From: Rosa chinensis
Lineage: Eukaryota > Streptophyta > Magnoliopsida > Rosales > Rosaceae
Length of the DNA: 64,000 bases
Direction of reading: 5' to 3'
Assembly: GCF_002994745.2 (NCBI RefSeq)
Contig: NC_037094.1
Coordinates: 27,626,956-27,690,955 of the forward strand
Part shown: one piece after another, positions 1 to 10,884 of the stretch
How the letters are laid out: the number at the start of each line of letters is the position of its first letter
How positions within the stretch are numbered: the first letter of the stretch is position 1
Translations under genes and position numbers: made by a program
Notes under the pieces: generated by a model
Databases searched by the model: none
The model's input: the letters and a program-made list of their open reading frames with translations, nothing else
Told to the model about the DNA's origin: nothing

Positions 1-175
1 TTTGAAGTGAAATGGATGCCACGTCAACAATTTAACGGTTAATTTGGACGAAGCCTGATGGCAGGGACTAATTGTGAGGAAATTGAGAGTTTCAGGAGTT
101 TTTAGGTGAAATTCGAACATCAGGGACTGAAACGACGAAACCCTATAAGTATAGGGAGTAACTAGTATTTAATCC
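1..175. other. Possible end of a transposon cut by the window edge
   Basis: The stretch up to about 175 carries phrases such as GGGACTAATTGTGAGGA and GGGACTGAAACGACGAAACC, which resemble terminal regions of dispersed plant elements I have seen. No partner terminus can be checked because the window begins here. No coding frame is visible. Confidence 0.2.
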
Positions 176-884
176 TAAATTCATTAACTAAATGACTATG
201 GCAAACTATTGCTGGAAAAAAAATGACTATGCCAAACTTGTTCACTTCTATAGACTAAAACTCGAGCATTATGTGATAGGCAAGGATGACAAGGCACCCC
301 AGCTCCCTGAGGAGTGAGGCCTAACAAACTGAGATAACAAAAATGGTTGTATTCCTAGGTTATTGGGCATCACTAGGCTAACAGTTATTGCAAAATGAAA
401 CTTAGGGTTGCAGCTTGAGTTGAGTTCTATTTTAAGATTGATAATGAATTCGATCCTAATCTACAATCGCAATATGACTAAAATCCTAATCAATTCAGTC
501 AGTACATAGCTTGGCTATTGTTGGTGGCTGATCTCATTTACCAAACTTCATACATCACACAAAATATGTTGATGCAGTAGAACCCTTTAAAGAGGTGCAC
601 AACTACGGGTACTATGTCTGTGAACAATTCACTATGATAAAGAATCTAAAAACTTATGGTTACTTGTCTTCTACCAGGAAGACAGCTTAATGTCGTCATT
701 GTCACTAAGTTTGATGATTCGATCATCTTTGTCAATTATGAGATCACATAACTCTTTACTTGATTGTTAATCACCTCAAGGTACAAATTATATGGGAACC
801 ATGCAACACGCATGAAAGCACAAAACTAAAGAAAAAACTTTAAGAAAAAATCTTTAGAGTTGAGACAATCTTTTAAGGGATTGT
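176..884. other. Non-coding, AT-rich spacer
   Basis: No open frame, RNA gene or repeat border is recognised. It lies upstream of a decayed kinase fragment and may hold unrecognisable remains of the rest of that gene. Confidence 0.4.
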
Positions 885-1032
885 CTACGGTACATTAATG
901 TATCTGTACATCAAGTAGACTAGTTCAATACAAAAGTAGACCAATTCAAGCTAGTCTACTTATTCATGGAATCAGTCTACTTTTATATCAAATCTAGTCT
1001 ACTAGATATATTGGTACATTGATGTACCGTAG
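885..1032. mobile_element. Small foldback MITE (about 148 bp)
   Basis: The left end CTACGGTACATTAATGTA and the right end, read in reverse complement as CTACGGTACATCAATGTA, form an inverted repeat. With some mismatches it extends about 38 bp inward, to GTAGACTAG on both sides. The centre is short and AT-rich with no coding potential. It sits just upstream of the decayed kinase catalytic loop, probably inside that pseudogene. I cannot fix a target-site duplication, so the superfamily is open. Confidence 0.6.
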
Positions 1033-1037
1033 AATTT

Positions 1038-1545
1038 TTCATATCCTATTGCATGAAAAAATTTTCCCAAAGTTTTCTGACTTTGGTCTTTCTAAATCTT
1101 GTACAAGGAAGGAGAGCATTATATCAACGTTGGATGCTAGAGGGACAATAGGGTATATAGCTCCATAAGTGTTCTCCAGAAACTTTGGAAGCTAAGAGTG
1201 TCTGCTAAGTCCAATGTCTGTCGTTATGGAATGATGATTCTGGAAATGGTGGGAAGAAGGAAGCTCCACACACCAGTGAAATTTATTTTCCAGATAGGGT
1301 TTATGAGAATCTTGAGCAGGGCAGCAATTTCGGGCTGCTCAATGCGGTGACCGAAAAGGAAAAGGAAATCGCATGGAAGATGATCTTAGTGGGATTGTAT
1401 AGACAAGGCCATTTGATAGACCATCCATGAGTATAGTGATCGAAATGCTGGAAGGAAGCACTGAAGCCTTGCAAATACCACCAAAGCCTGTACTATCTTC
1501 TCTTGTAAGATCACCACCAGAAGCTTCCACCTTATCAACATTAAG
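1038..1545 (+). pseudogene. Decayed receptor-like kinase C-lobe (LRK10L2/PR5K type)
   Basis: Conceptual translation with frame changes gives the second half of a plant receptor kinase. HILLHEKIFPKV leads into DFGLSKSC (the DFG Mg-binding motif), then GTIGYIAP just before a stop in place of the APE glutamate. Later come MILEMVGRRK, PSMSIVIEMLEGS and LQIPPKP. The GTIGYIAP form and the EMLEGS..LQIPPKP tail are typical of the LRK10L2/PR5K-like kinases. There are several frameshifts and stops, and no N-lobe or ectodomain was found upstream, so it cannot encode an active kinase. It lies on the opposite strand to the LRK10L1-type gene at 12.8-16.8 kb and belongs to a different subfamily, so it is not simply that gene's missing end. 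Confidence 0.75.
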
Positions 1546-1559
1546 TTGATATCTTCTCT

Positions 1560-2324
1560 AGATTGATATATAACTCAATACCTGCTATGTAAAGAGTATT
1601 TAACTAATAATCTTTACCCTTATACATTTATTATTGTCAGAGCCATTATGTTGTCTAGTACTTTTTGTTTTTCATGTGAGAAGTGAAGTAATTTACTTGC
1701 ACAGTATCAGAAATTAGCTACTGTACAAAACCCTATAGAATCTACAACATTGCAATCTGCATTTTGTAGAGTTTCTTCCAGTCTGGTTTGAAAATATCAG
1801 TTCTGAAAACTATGACATGACAATGTAGTCTGTTTTGCAGTTTCTGTTATGGTTGTCTGCCTTTTTTTTGTCATTTTAAGAAAAATGAAATGTGATATCC
1901 AGTAAGCTTAACTTAAATTTTTTTTACTGTTTACTGTTAGTTGTTTAATTTTGTCTATGTTTTGTTTTATCTATTGGTTTTAAAATAAATATATTTATGT
2001 GATTAGTAAGCATATATGGTTAAGACCTACGTGGCTACTGCTTACTTAAACACCTCTTGATCTTTTTATTTTATTTAGGCTACCTTTCTATTCCTTTTGG
2101 TTTTGGCTGGGTTCCAATTTGCAAAGTGGGGTCTGGAAAACTAGTATCGACGGGAGGAAGAAAATTATTGGCTTTTCTCTAGGTTTTTCCAAGGTCAAGT
2201 CCTTTCTTTGGTTACTTTCTCTTCTTCTTTTGGGAGGATTGAAAACTAAGTTGACATCCCAGTTTTAACTCTGAGTGCAATTATTTTGGCTTCTGAGTTT
2301 CTATCCTTCAGTACTTTTAGACAT
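1560..2324. other. Intergenic, nothing recognised
   Basis: T-rich spacer downstream of the kinase fragment, without a supportable gene. Confidence 0.4.
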
Positions 2325-2333
2325 AATCTTGAG

Positions 2334-2746
2334 GGGAGCCAATCTAATGAGGACTACTAAAATGAAGGCTAGTTTAGGACTTTTGTGCTAGACCCACTTT
2401 TCGATCACATTTCTGCAAATTAACCGTTAGATGTGAAGATATTTATGTTGAGATCATTGATGCATGCGCAATTTTTCAACCAAGTTGAAAATTGTTAAAA
2501 CATTCATAATCGTGATTTATCAGTTATGAACATGAACGGTTCATGTTTGACAGATTTGGTTCATCCATTGATTTGATCTAGTTTGGTACCTTAACGATTA
2601 GCAATTTGAAAGAAAATTTCCAAAAGTGATCTACTCATGCATGCATAAACATTTAACGGTCAAGATGCAGAAATGTAATCGAAAAGTGAGTCTTCCAAAA
2701 CGTTGATTAGAAAGTCCTCAACTAGTCCTCATTAGAAGAGCTCCCT
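2334..2746. mobile_element. Mutator-type MITE, 413 bp
   Basis: The inverted ends are GGGAGCCAATCTAATGAGG on the left and, in reverse complement, AGGGAGCTCTTCTAATGAGG on the right. A perfect 9-bp target-site duplication, AATCTTGAG, flanks it at 2325-2333 and 2747-2755; nine bases is the hallmark of Mutator-like elements. There is no coding capacity. The interior, with phrases like TTTGGTTCATCCATTGATTT and AGTGATCTACTCAT, recurs in the element at 5446-6123, so the two form one family. Confidence 0.85.
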
Positions 2747-2755
2747 AATCTTGAG

Positions 2756-4698
2756 GTGTTTGAGAAATTAGTTCTTATAATTATTTTTCTATCATGTTTT
2801 GCTCTCAAAATTTTAGAATTGATCTACAACAAACCTTGTTCTCCTTTCCCTTTGTTTTCTCAAATTTCTTCACAAGTAGCTTTATTGGTTTAGGTACAAA
2901 ACGTTTTGAATAACCTTGGTATTTTAACATCCTCCTTTTCCCAAAAGTCACTCTCTCTATTTGTTCTGTTATTCATATTTTTCATCAACGTCTATTTTCA
3001 TTGGTATTGCATACTAAGTGTTTGATTTATTGTCGATCAAGTTGATTTTCTTATCTAGTGGAGATTACAATTTTTGTTATTATGTCTATGTTCTTTTCTT
3101 TCTTCCTAAAACATAACTTAAATTATGGAATCTAATTCAAGGTGTGTTTATGTTCTGTTAGATATTGAGGGAGCTACTTGATCAGCTCGTTTGTTTTTCT
3201 GTAAACTGTTTAGACAATCTTCCTTGTACAGAGGTGAGTGGATATTTGGTTATTTTGTTTACATTGATTTCTTGTTATCATGTTAGATGGGCTTGGTTTA
3301 ATAACCATGATATGGTGACTGGTGATTGTGAGAGCGGAGTTCAAAGTTGTGAACTGCAATGAACTATTGATTTATGTTGTGGAAGCATAAAACTATATAT
3401 GTTTTAGAATCCTCTGGTCAACAAGAGAGTGGTGTTGGCAATAATGTACACATTATTTATGACATGGCCATATTATCAGGCACGATCATTGGGCTGTGGT
3501 AGGCATTTTAGTTAACAAGAATTGTAGTGACATTCCTAGTATTAATATCTAGCTAACGGATTGCAGTGGCATCCCAATATTACTAACGTTATATTTGTGA
3601 TGGTTCTTTTAACTACTCATTGAGCTGCAATTTGCTCATGTGTGTCCTAAATCTTCTTTTGCAGATCCTTAAGATGCAGGATAGGGCATGAGTGCAGAGC
3701 TCATAGAGACTTGTTTTCCCATTCTTTTTTCCTTTTTGTTTTTGTGTAGTCATCTTGAGTCATCTTGTATACCTTTTGGGTCTGACTTCTTCTTGTAAGA
3801 TCTTGTAATTATGTTCTTTTGAAAACTAACTTTTGTATATTTGTAAATGTAGAAAGGTACTAGAACTTTGAAATGGAGCAGTGTTTTAGTTTCAAAATGA
3901 AGTGCTTTCACTTCCTTTTCGTTTCTTTCCTTCTGTGTTTGTTTCTTCTTCTTCTTCTTCTGCTTGCTAGAGTTCTTGATACCATATACTGGGATTGGGG
4001 CGTGATATGAAACCTCTTATGGTGTTAGTGTTATAGAAAACTTTTCATCTCAACTGCCTCTTATATGTGTGTGTCTTGATCTTGATTCAATCAATTCTAC
4101 TTAATCTTACTTAGATTATTGTTGTTTTTTGGTTTTGTCTTTTTTCAATAGGTCTTGACTTCATGTCCTTCCTTAGGTGCTATATTTTTTATTTAATAAA
4201 TTTCTTTAATTGCCCAAAATAAATAAATAAATAAAGGACCGAACTACTCTTTATGAAGTTTTAATATTATGGCTTCTACTAATGTATTTCTTGAACAATA
4301 GAATTTCATTAGGTTAGGGCCAACATGAACTGTAAAGCCCAATCTCAAATTCTCATTCCATTCCAGACTTGGACCAGAAAATTTAACAGGGCCAACACCC
4401 CTGAATAAAGAGCCCAAAAGTAAACATTTTCCTTAGACAAAACTGCACTAAGCAACACAAAAGCAAAATGCACCAGTACCATTCCGGCGAACCACGCGCC
4501 ACCTCTCTACGGGGGACGAAGCTAGGCCTATTGTAAGTTAAGCTTACAATTGACCTCATTTTCTCTTCAGATCTCACACAGATTAACCAGTCAAAAGTTC
4601 AAACAAAACAAATAGTTACATCTCATTCAACAAATCACATGTTTAATAGATGAAAGGAGAATGCCAATGGTACCGTAGGTGAATCTAGAAGGAAAAGT
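2756..4698. other. Intergenic, nothing recognised
   Basis: About 1.9 kb of AT-rich sequence with a short TTC microsatellite near 3945-3962. The part nearest 4698 is the former 3' flank of the LRK10L gene. Intron-like and UTR-like texture is present around 3100-3900, but no protein family could be recognised. Confidence 0.35.
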
Positions 4699-4832
4699 TT
4701 AACCAGTGCTATCATTTGGTGTTGGGGACATGCTAACCCAATTTAATGTCACAGAATCTGGTAAAGGTGGCAGAGGACCACTCTTTAGCAGCACAACATC
4801 ATCGGTTGAAACATCTATTTCCTCTGCCTTTA
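4699..4832 (-). pseudogene. Severed C-terminal tail of the LRK10L receptor kinase gene
   Basis: Read on the minus strand, this short piece encodes KAEEIDVSTDDVVLLK, then PLPDSVTLNW and a stop at 4699-4701. This has the shape of the acidic, proline-containing tail that follows the kinase domain in LRK10L1 receptors (LLK..PLP..PDSV). It abuts the left end of CACTA-1, whose right end lies in the kinase exon at 12938. Before that insertion the two were one exon. Splicing out the element with one ATT copy leaves this frame one nucleotide out of step with the kinase frame, so an indel has happened here or the tail has drifted since it was cut off. It is now untranslated. Confidence 0.75.
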
Positions 4833-5670
4833 ATTCACTACAACAAAAGTCCTCATTTCCGAAGAAAATTTCCGACAGCATAGAATTGCCCTCACAAAAA
4901 AAACTCTTTTTTTTACCACAAAAAATGGTCGTCGGAAATGTAATGTCAAAATATATTTTATTTCCGAGGGACAATATGCTGTAGGAAAAGAGTTCCAATT
5001 TCGTCGGAAAAACAAAAAAAATGGAGGGACCTTTTGGCACCAGTATTATTTTCGACAACATTTTGTTTCGTCGGTAATGGTAGACCTATTTCCGAGAGGC
5101 AGTTGACTTTGTCGGAAATGATTTCTTAATTTCGAGGGCAACAAAGTACCCTCGGTAATGAACAAATTATTTCCGACGGCTAGTGACCCTTGGAAATATT
5201 TCTCTAAATTGTATTATTTTTATAAAAATATTAAGTCAAAGAGGAGAATTGAGCATAGGATATCTAACTTTTCAAAATTAATTTTACCATTTTTCCACAA
5301 GCTACTTGATGACTATAGTATCAGTTTATTAGATTTGATGCTTTATATATATGTTAAAAACAAAACAATTTTATTATATATTGGTTATAAGGTGAGATCG
5401 GATAAATCTCATAAGACACACACACACACATAGGGCCTCTAGTGAGGGATCCCTTTTTTGGTTTTTTCTAGGGATAGGGCATTAGATCAAATTTTTGATC
5501 ATATTTTGGCATCTCAACCGTTTTGTTTTTAGCTCCTAATGTATAGATCACTTCTGCAAATTTTCAGCCAAATTAATTATCGTTAAGGTATTCAAAATGA
5601 CGATTTAAGATTATAAGTATGAACGTTTCAAGTTTAACAGATTTGGTTCGTCCATTGATTTAATCTAGTT

Positions 5671-5671
<1 letters not shown>

Positions 5672-5706
<35 letters not shown>
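5672..5706. repeat. AT dinucleotide microsatellite
   Basis: An uninterrupted (AT)n run within the MITE relative. Confidence 0.9.
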
Positions 5707-5711
<5 letters not shown>

Positions 5712-5779
5712 GTCTTATAGTTATATATACATAATACATATGTGTGTATTGGATTTATATATGAATTGATCGATCGATC

Positions 5780-5965
5780 ATGCTAACGGGGAGGTTCCGC
5801 CCTGACCCTATATTATTAGTTGTGGAAGCAAATAAGAGATCATCTATAGTAAATTACGATTATGTTAACTGAGAGATTCCGCGCTAACTCGAATGCTACC
5901 TGGGAGATTCCGCCCTATATAGATAAGAGATCATACTAACCGGGAGATATCGATTCTGCCCTTAA
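5780..5965. repeat. Short dispersed repeat GGGAGATTCCGCCCT
   Basis: Four variants of a phrase close to ACCGGGAGATTCCGCCCT occur at irregular spacing (near 5788, 5869, 5910 and 5940). No function is evident. Confidence 0.5.
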
Positions 5966-6660
5966 CCCTAAACCCTAACTTTAACAATCATCAATTGTGC
6001 TGAAAAGCTTGATAAGTGATCTACTCATAAAGACCTAAAAATTGAATAGTGGAGATGCCAATATATGTAATCAAAAAGTGGGTCTTACAAGAGATCTCTT
6101 AAAATGGCCAAAGAAAAGATCCCTTAGTGAAAGACTCCTATATATAGTACGATTGTCCCTCCACACATATATGCATTTGTATATAGTAGACATTGATCGA
6201 TCATATTCAATTATATATAATGGACATCGTAAACACAATTGATCCCAAACACATATTTGTATGCTAATAGCAAAATAGGCTATCTGTGATCGAGCAACCT
6301 CATTTGATTCATTGAACACATGTCATTCTTAGATCATGAGAAAAAAAAAATGTTTTAATCTCAATCGTTAAATGAGAACAACTAGATAAAAAAAAATTAG
6401 AATACTAGCAAGTACATACAAGAATGTTATGGACTATTTTTCATCGGTCGATCCTATATTATAATAAATATTTTGATCTACATAGTCCTACATACCAACA
6501 TATGCATTTATATATATGTTCCATAAAAATTGATTAAAAAAAAAAAAAAAACTTCCCGCCTAATGCACGCCGTTAAAGAGTTTTCAGCCCGCCCAATTTT
6601 TTGGCCAAAACTTAAACTTCCCACCCTTGTTTAGTCAAACAAAAACTTCACAATAATGAA

Positions 6661-6856
6661 CCACTGCAAGTGGCCTAGTGGTTCTTGCCTAGTTGGGTGT
6701 GCTCCCCAACCTAGGTTCGAACCCCGAAGCTGTCAAAGTGGTCAGGCACTGTGCTGCAATGTACAGTTGGAGCATTTCACATGCGCCGAAGGGGTTTATC
6801 TTGGGCCTAGGAAGCCTTCGGGTTCCCCTTGACAAAGTCAAAAAAAAAAAAAAAAA
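6661..6856 (+). mobile_element. tRNA-derived SINE with poly(A) tail
   Basis: An internal RNA polymerase III promoter is visible: A box TGGCCTAGTGG at 6671-6681 and B box GGTTCGAACCC at 6714-6724, spaced as in a tRNA. The body runs about 180 bp and ends in an A-run at about 6840-6856. The flanks AAAAACTTCACAATAATGAA (left) and AAAAACTTCATAATGAA (right) are target-site duplications differing by a 3-base gap. It lacks tRNA folding in its second half and has the A tail, so it is a SINE rather than a tRNA gene. It lies within CACTA-1. Confidence 0.85.
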
Positions 6857-7204
6857 CTTCATAATGAAGGGCAAAACAACACACACACACACACTCTGTC
6901 TTTCTCTGTGTTCCTCTCGTCCTGCATATCGAAGGAGCTCAAATCCAAAGTCCGAGCAAAGAAAATTTGCTCAACCCTAATGAATGGGTATTCTTTCCTT
7001 TTCAATTTCTAGGTAATGGGTAAAACCGAATTAGGGTTTCTTTTTGGGTTTTATTTTGGGGTTTCTTGAGATCTCACGATGAACACGAGAGGTGAGCCCA
7101 GCACCTGCGGTAGTAGTTTTATTGCTACTAATTGAGCAATCAAAAGGTGGAGGAGATCCAGCCTGGCACAATCCTCTCTCTCCTCTCGCCCTCTTCAACC
7201 CCCT

Positions 7205-7983
7205 CGCATCACTGAGTGCCTCGTTAGCGATGAGACTGAAATTATTGTCTTCACTGCTCGCAATGGCCAAGGTAAGTATATGGACTCTTAGTCTTTGCTG
7301 CGTGCTTAAGGCTTTTAGGTTTCAACAGTTTAGAATGAGAATTGCTCTTCTGGGTTTGTATTGGTTCATGAGAAATTTAGTTTGTGAAAGAGAATTTTTG
7401 CATTCGGTTTCATTTTTTGCATACCTGATTATAACATTTAACATTTCTATATGTGTAAATCTTTGTGATGGATCTTCAAATCTATGTTTCTAGGGATTTT
7501 GTTGAATTAAAGTTTAGGTGTTTATGGATCTCTGATATTGCTGTTGTTTTTTGTCCGACTTGCTTAGCTATGCATATGAATATTGAATGTGTCTTATATT
7601 TGTATATGTCATATCACAGTTGTAGGGTGTTGGGTTGTGGAATTGTGGGTGTGGTTGATATAACAATAGGATTGTGGAGCAATTGTACCCTACAGAATAT
7701 GGAGTTTTCGAGAGTGTGTATGATTGAAATGTACTATATATGGAGTATTATGGAGTGTGTATGATATAAATGTAAAGTGATTATTGAGCTTACCTTTGGA
7801 TTATATTTGCAGTTGACATTATGAAGCCTGGTACCACTGTGATCCCACGCAATGCAAAGATTGGCATGTTCGATCAAGGGGACTATGAGGCTTGCAGTTG
7901 ATAAATGGGGTCGTGTTGAAGTCATAGAACCAGCTAGCTTTGAAGTCAAGGAGGCCAACAATCTTTCTCTTGTCGAGTATGAA
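7205..7983 (+). pseudogene. Captured fragment of an OB-fold nucleic-acid-binding protein gene (At4g28440-like), part 1
   Basis: Two exons of a host gene lie inside CACTA-1. The first ends at 7271 and encodes RITECLVSDETEIIVFTARN, then a GTAAGT donor. After an intron, exon 2 begins at 7813 in matching phase with VDIMKPGTTVIPRNAKI, and further on LAVDKWGRVEV and KEANNLSLVEYE. These phrases match the small plant OB-fold protein family of Arabidopsis At4g28440, which I recall from the family. Exon 2 has one frameshift near 7885, so it is not functional as it stands. The coding end continues after the solo LTR at 10761. The N-terminal portion upstream of about 7205 is not recognisable. Confidence 0.8.
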
Positions 7984-10755
7984 TGTCACGCCCCGAATTT
8001 TGAATAAAGAAATTCAAATCCGAAACGCGAGAACAAACACATAGAAAATTTTTCATTTAAATTAAGCAACTAAACAACTTAGCTCACAACGTCAATACCG
8101 ACTCATTCTTTAGAGTCGCATATTACATTACAAGAGTTTACAAATTAAACTGAACAACACTTCAATGAGTAATCACACTCACCAACTCACTACACAGCGG
8201 AAGACTACAATTAGAGGCACCCTTCTACACCCACGCTACCGAACGTACACCTCAGCTTTGACGACGATCACTCGATATTCTAACCTGCACAATAAACCCT
8301 GCACCATAGAATAGTGCACCAGGATTGCAAACAACAAATCGGGTAAGCTTTTTAAGCCCGTATGAGTAAACTCAAATAAAGTGACTCACGTCACGCATGC
8401 TTATAGTTCCTCAACTCATGAGATAATTTAAAGCAACAACATTTAACTCCACAAAACACAACCAAACATATAAACACACTCAGTATAAATTAGTAATCCC
8501 TGCATAGAGAATTAGTTCAGGAGAGCACCAAAAATCACACAATTCAAATCATAGTAATTCCTACATATAGTTTAGTTTAGGAAATTACATTAAAACAAAC
8601 AATTCAAACCATAGTAATCCCTGCATATAATTTAGTTCAGGAGATTACTTAAAAATCAATAATAGAATTCATGGAGATCCCAAATCTCATGTAAACACTA
8701 AAGAAAGAATCTCAGATACCTTCCCTGAACTACAACATACTAGAACTCATACTGTATCGTAGCTTGCCCCCTTGACCAAGGTACAAGCATCCGATAACTG
8801 TATCGTAACCTGCCCCCTTGACCAAGGTGCAAGCATCCGATGACTTACACCCCACTGTATCGTAACCTACCCCCTTGACCAAGGTACAAGCATCCGATAA
8901 CTGTATCGTAACCTTCCCCCTTGACCAAGGTGCAAGCATCCGATGACTTACACCCCACTGTATCATAACCTGTCACCTTGGCCGAGGTTCAGCCTTACAA
9001 TAATACTTGCCTCGATCACCAATGTGATAAACGATACTCAACCAAACATTTGAAAGTCCACTTGACTCAAATACTTTCCTCAAGCAACACACACTTTTAC
9101 ACAATAATTAACACATCATGATAATTGTATGCTCGTAAGAGAAATGCTCGAAATAACAATTCAATCAACTCTCAATCATTACTTCCCCAATGTCACATCA
9201 TCCAATATATATATCCCACGTAAATAAATATATATATATATATATATATATACGTAGTCATTCACGCAGGAATGACCACAATACCAACTATAGTTCCATA
9301 AATTATATTTCTCGAAAATCATTTTATAATAAAATATTGTTTCAATTTACCCATGAACCGTTGTCGATCAAGTTCATGTATTTTAAAACAAATTCTTTGT
9401 TCGAAAATGATTTAACAATTAAACAAGTAATTCCGAGTAATAAATAAATCTGTTCGTAAATGAACCACGTGAGATTTACTCACCTCCATATCCTGCTGCG
9501 TTTTCACACAACCAAGACAAGCACCAAATCGTCCAAACTCCGCTCACACAATTCCGTCAATCACCTAATCATATCAAAGCCACATTCAATACAATAAAAA
9601 GCACATAATTCACAAAACTCAATTATACAACAATCCAACAGTTGGATCCTCATCCGAGACCATCCAACAACCTCGGAACACTTCTACGATCAATAAAACA
9701 AAACTACAAGTCGATCGAACAGCCGAATCCTCACAGACCGAAAACCGATCGAATCGAAAATGCTAAAACCCTAACATGCTCAAACGATCTCCAAAAATTA
9801 CAAACCACATATCGAAATGCTCGTATCGACGAGTAGATCGAAATCAGGAACTGAAACTGTCCCTGGGGTGGCCGAAAACCGCCGGAAAATACCACCATAG
9901 TGGCAGCACCGCCACCGGCCAAAAGTCAGAATTTGGCCAAACTTCCTAAACAAAAGATCTTCATCTCAACTCCAATTGCAACATTCATAACCAGCACAAA
10001 GACTGAATCAAAGCCATATAGCCGGAATTTACCTCGCAATCTATGAAACTCGATGAACCCTAGAATCACAATCTTCAAAATTCGACCTCCACACTTTGAA
10101 TTGTTGCAAGCAGTCTTGGGTATAGAATCTACGTCTTCTGGGCTAGAAAAGCCCTCAAGGATCAAGAGCGATGGTGGCCGGAGGAGTGAGAACCCACGGG
10201 GGTGATTTCAACGTCGGCAGCTCCACTTCTCGGCCTTGTACCGCCGTGTACGGTGCTTCCCACGACGAATCACCACCACAGACGTGTAGAGGGGACTGAG
10301 GCGACCAAGATTCCCTTTGGAATCGCGCCGATTGGTGGTCGGAGGAAGAAATGCGATGCCGGCGAAGGGAAGGGGCGAAACCGGGGTCGGGAGAGAGGAG
10401 AGAGAAAAACTTTCCAAAAACAGAAATTCTGATATTTTCAGATTTTTTTCCTATTTAACCAAAATGGAAACGTTTTCCAATGGCCATAACTTCCTCATAC
10501 GAATTCTGATTTTCGCGCTCCACATGTCCACGAACTCGTATCGATGCGCTCTACAACTTTCGTGAAGGAAGTTCTCACATAATCTAAACGTATTAAAAGT
10601 CAACCTTCGCACCCCCCCTTAAAACCATACTTTTTGAATAATTAATCGTCCGAAACACTTCTGCTCCACCTTTGAACCACGAAATAGCTCAAACAAACAC
10701 TTAATTAATTTCCGGAAACCATTAGAAATTAATAACGAATTTCCGGGGTCTTACA
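7984..10755. mobile_element. Solo LTR of a large LTR retrotransposon, 2.77 kb
   Basis: Begins TGTCACGCCCCGAATTT and ends TTTCCGGGGTCTTACA, that is TG...CA, with a short inverted similarity between the ends. A perfect 5-bp duplication ATGAA lies at 7979-7983 and 10756-10760. No gag or pol frame is inside. Size, TG..CA ends and a 5-bp duplication fit a solo LTR, probably of a Gypsy element with very long LTRs; the lineage is inference. It contains a ~77-bp tandem repeat around 8490-8660 and a second tandem array around 8750-8975. It interrupts the captured OB-fold fragment. Confidence 0.8.
8750..8975. repeat. Tandem repeat inside the solo LTR
   Basis: About five copies of a unit containing CCCCCTTGACCAAGGT and CAAGCATCCGAT, alternating between a shorter and a longer form. 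Frames read through it are only repeat artefacts. Confidence 0.75.
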
Positions 10756-10760
10756 ATGAA

Positions 10761-10796
10761 TTACTTAGTGTTGCTGAATCAGATCAGAAAAGCTAA
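10761..10796 (+). pseudogene. Captured OB-fold gene fragment, part 2 (C-terminus)
   Basis: Directly after the LTR's ATGAA duplication the reading frame resumes with LLSVAESDQKS and a TAA at 10794-10796. Joined to the VEYE codons before the LTR, it gives the family-type ending LSLVEYELLSV. This shows that the LTR landed in a gene fragment already present in the CACTA element. Confidence 0.8.
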
Positions 10797-10884
10797 TTTG
10801 ATGAAAGACTGAATGATGGGTATATTGTGAGAGTGGATATTAGTGAATTAGTAGCAAATCTGTGGGATGCCTCTCTAATAGTTC

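Larger units (their letters stand above)
5446..6123. mobile_element. Mutator-type MITE relative, inside CACTA-1
   Basis: Starts GGGATCCCTTTTTT and ends AAGAAAAGATCCC, giving an imperfect inverted repeat with TAGTGA on both flanks. Its two ends share interior sequence with the 413-bp MITE at 2334 (the GATCACTTCTGCAAATT side and the GTGATCTACTCAT side). The middle, about 5670-5990, is extra: an AT microsatellite followed by repeats of GGGAGATTCCGCCCT. The target-site duplication is degenerate, so exact borders are approximate. Confidence 0.6.

Noticed and set aside
4699..5061. Long open frames across the left end of CACTA-1
   Set aside because: They run from the severed kinase tail into subterminal repeats. 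Only the part up to 4832 is former coding sequence.
6661..6735. tRNA gene suggested by A and B boxes
   Set aside because: No acceptor stem or complete cloverleaf; a long tail ending in poly(A) and flanking duplications show a SINE.
7092..7493. 133-codon frame over the captured OB-fold exon
   Set aside because: Wrong frame. The family-matching frame is a different one and ends at the donor at 7271.
8730..8966. Repetitive 78-codon frame (LVKG repeats)
   Set aside because: Translation of a tandem repeat in the solo LTR; no protein similarity.
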